Of a stretch of 6,430 nucleotides of DNA, positions 6,313-6,430 are shown one piece after another; position 1 is the stretch's first letter; each line of letters opens with the position of its first letter. The notes beneath the pieces are model-generated. The model saw nothing but the letters and a program-made list of their open reading frames with translations. It had not been told where the DNA came from and searched no databases. The DNA is from Methylomarinum sp. (lineage in GTDB: Bacteria > Pseudomonadota > Gammaproteobacteria > Methylococcales > Methylomonadaceae). Where the stretch lies: NCBI GenBank assembly GCA_013139755.1, contig WTAG01000431.1, positions 1 through 6,430 on the forward strand. Reading direction: 5' to 3'. The translations under genes and the position numbers were made by a program.

Positions 6313-6430
6313 GGGGGCGACTTGGCTTCGACGTGGGTAGCAAAACCTTGAGTGCATGCCGTGGACAGTACACCACGTAAAATCTACTGAAATATAAGTA
6401 TTCGCAAATGACGAAAACTACTCAATGGCT
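6313..6430 (+). ncRNA. ssrA: tmRNA, 5' part (3' end outside window)
   Basis: tmRNA with SmpB rescues stalled ribosomes and adds a degradation tag to the unfinished protein. The 5' end reads GGGGGCGACTTGGC followed by TTCGAC (6327-6332), the conserved start of one-piece tmRNAs, which forms half of the tRNA-like domain. A 5-bp stem CGTGG/CCACG (6360-6364 with 6373-6377) lies where pseudoknot 1 is expected. The resume codon is GCA at 6404-6406, and the tag frame then reads A-N-D-E-N-Y-S-M-A up to the last base of the window. The usual gammaproteobacterial tag is ANDENYALAA, so S-M replaces A-L. Because the tag follows the 5' acceptor half, this is the standard, non-permuted form. The stop of the tag, pseudoknots 2-4 and the 3' acceptor end lie beyond the right edge. 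The 5' end is placed by homology and may be off by one or two Gs. Confidence 0.95.

Overview
The window reads as a piece of an AT-rich gammaproteobacterial chromosome (roughly 40% G+C by eye). The evidence is the order nnr (yjeF) - tsaE (yjeE) - amiB, as in E. coli and relatives, the close match of TsaE to the enterobacterial protein in its diagnostic motifs, and a one-piece tmRNA whose tag begins ANDENY. I cannot fix the genus; a free-living lineage such as Methylococcales or a sulfur-oxidising group would fit, but that is a guess.

Layout. Bases 1-889 hold the 3' end of nnr (NAD(P)HX repair) and all of tsaE (t6A tRNA modification), sharing an ATGA start/stop overlap. After 33 bases comes amiB (923-2254), a secreted cell-wall amidase with AMIN, Amidase_3 and LysM domains. 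These three plus-strand genes look like one transcription unit. It ends at an 11-bp GC-rich hairpin (2266-2291) in the gap between amiB and a convergent small lipoprotein gene (2301-2720, minus strand). In E. coli mutL follows amiB; here it does not, so the conserved block stops at amiB.

A 205-base divergent spacer (2721-2925) carries a candidate promoter with a perfect TATAAT box inside a 7-bp inverted repeat. It leads into the most interesting part of the window: two different, distantly paralogous GTPase genes, here called A (2926-4668, 580 aa) and B (4649-6235, 528 aa), overlapping by 20 bases. Both share an unusual G3 motif, D-x-P-D-F-D-S, in place of the usual DxxG. They also share a downstream VVSxExYxD signature and a later W-P-(V/I)-(R/K) motif. 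A has a degenerate G4 (NKLT) and a C-terminal hydrophobic stretch; B has a proper G4 (NQWD) and two strong transmembrane helices. The arrangement resembles paired bacterial dynamin-like or membrane-remodelling GTPases, but the biological role is not known from sequence.

Downstream, a good sigma-70-type promoter (6273-6302) drives ssrA, the tmRNA gene, which runs off the right edge in the middle of its tag-peptide reading frame. No mobile element, CRISPR array or tRNA was seen.
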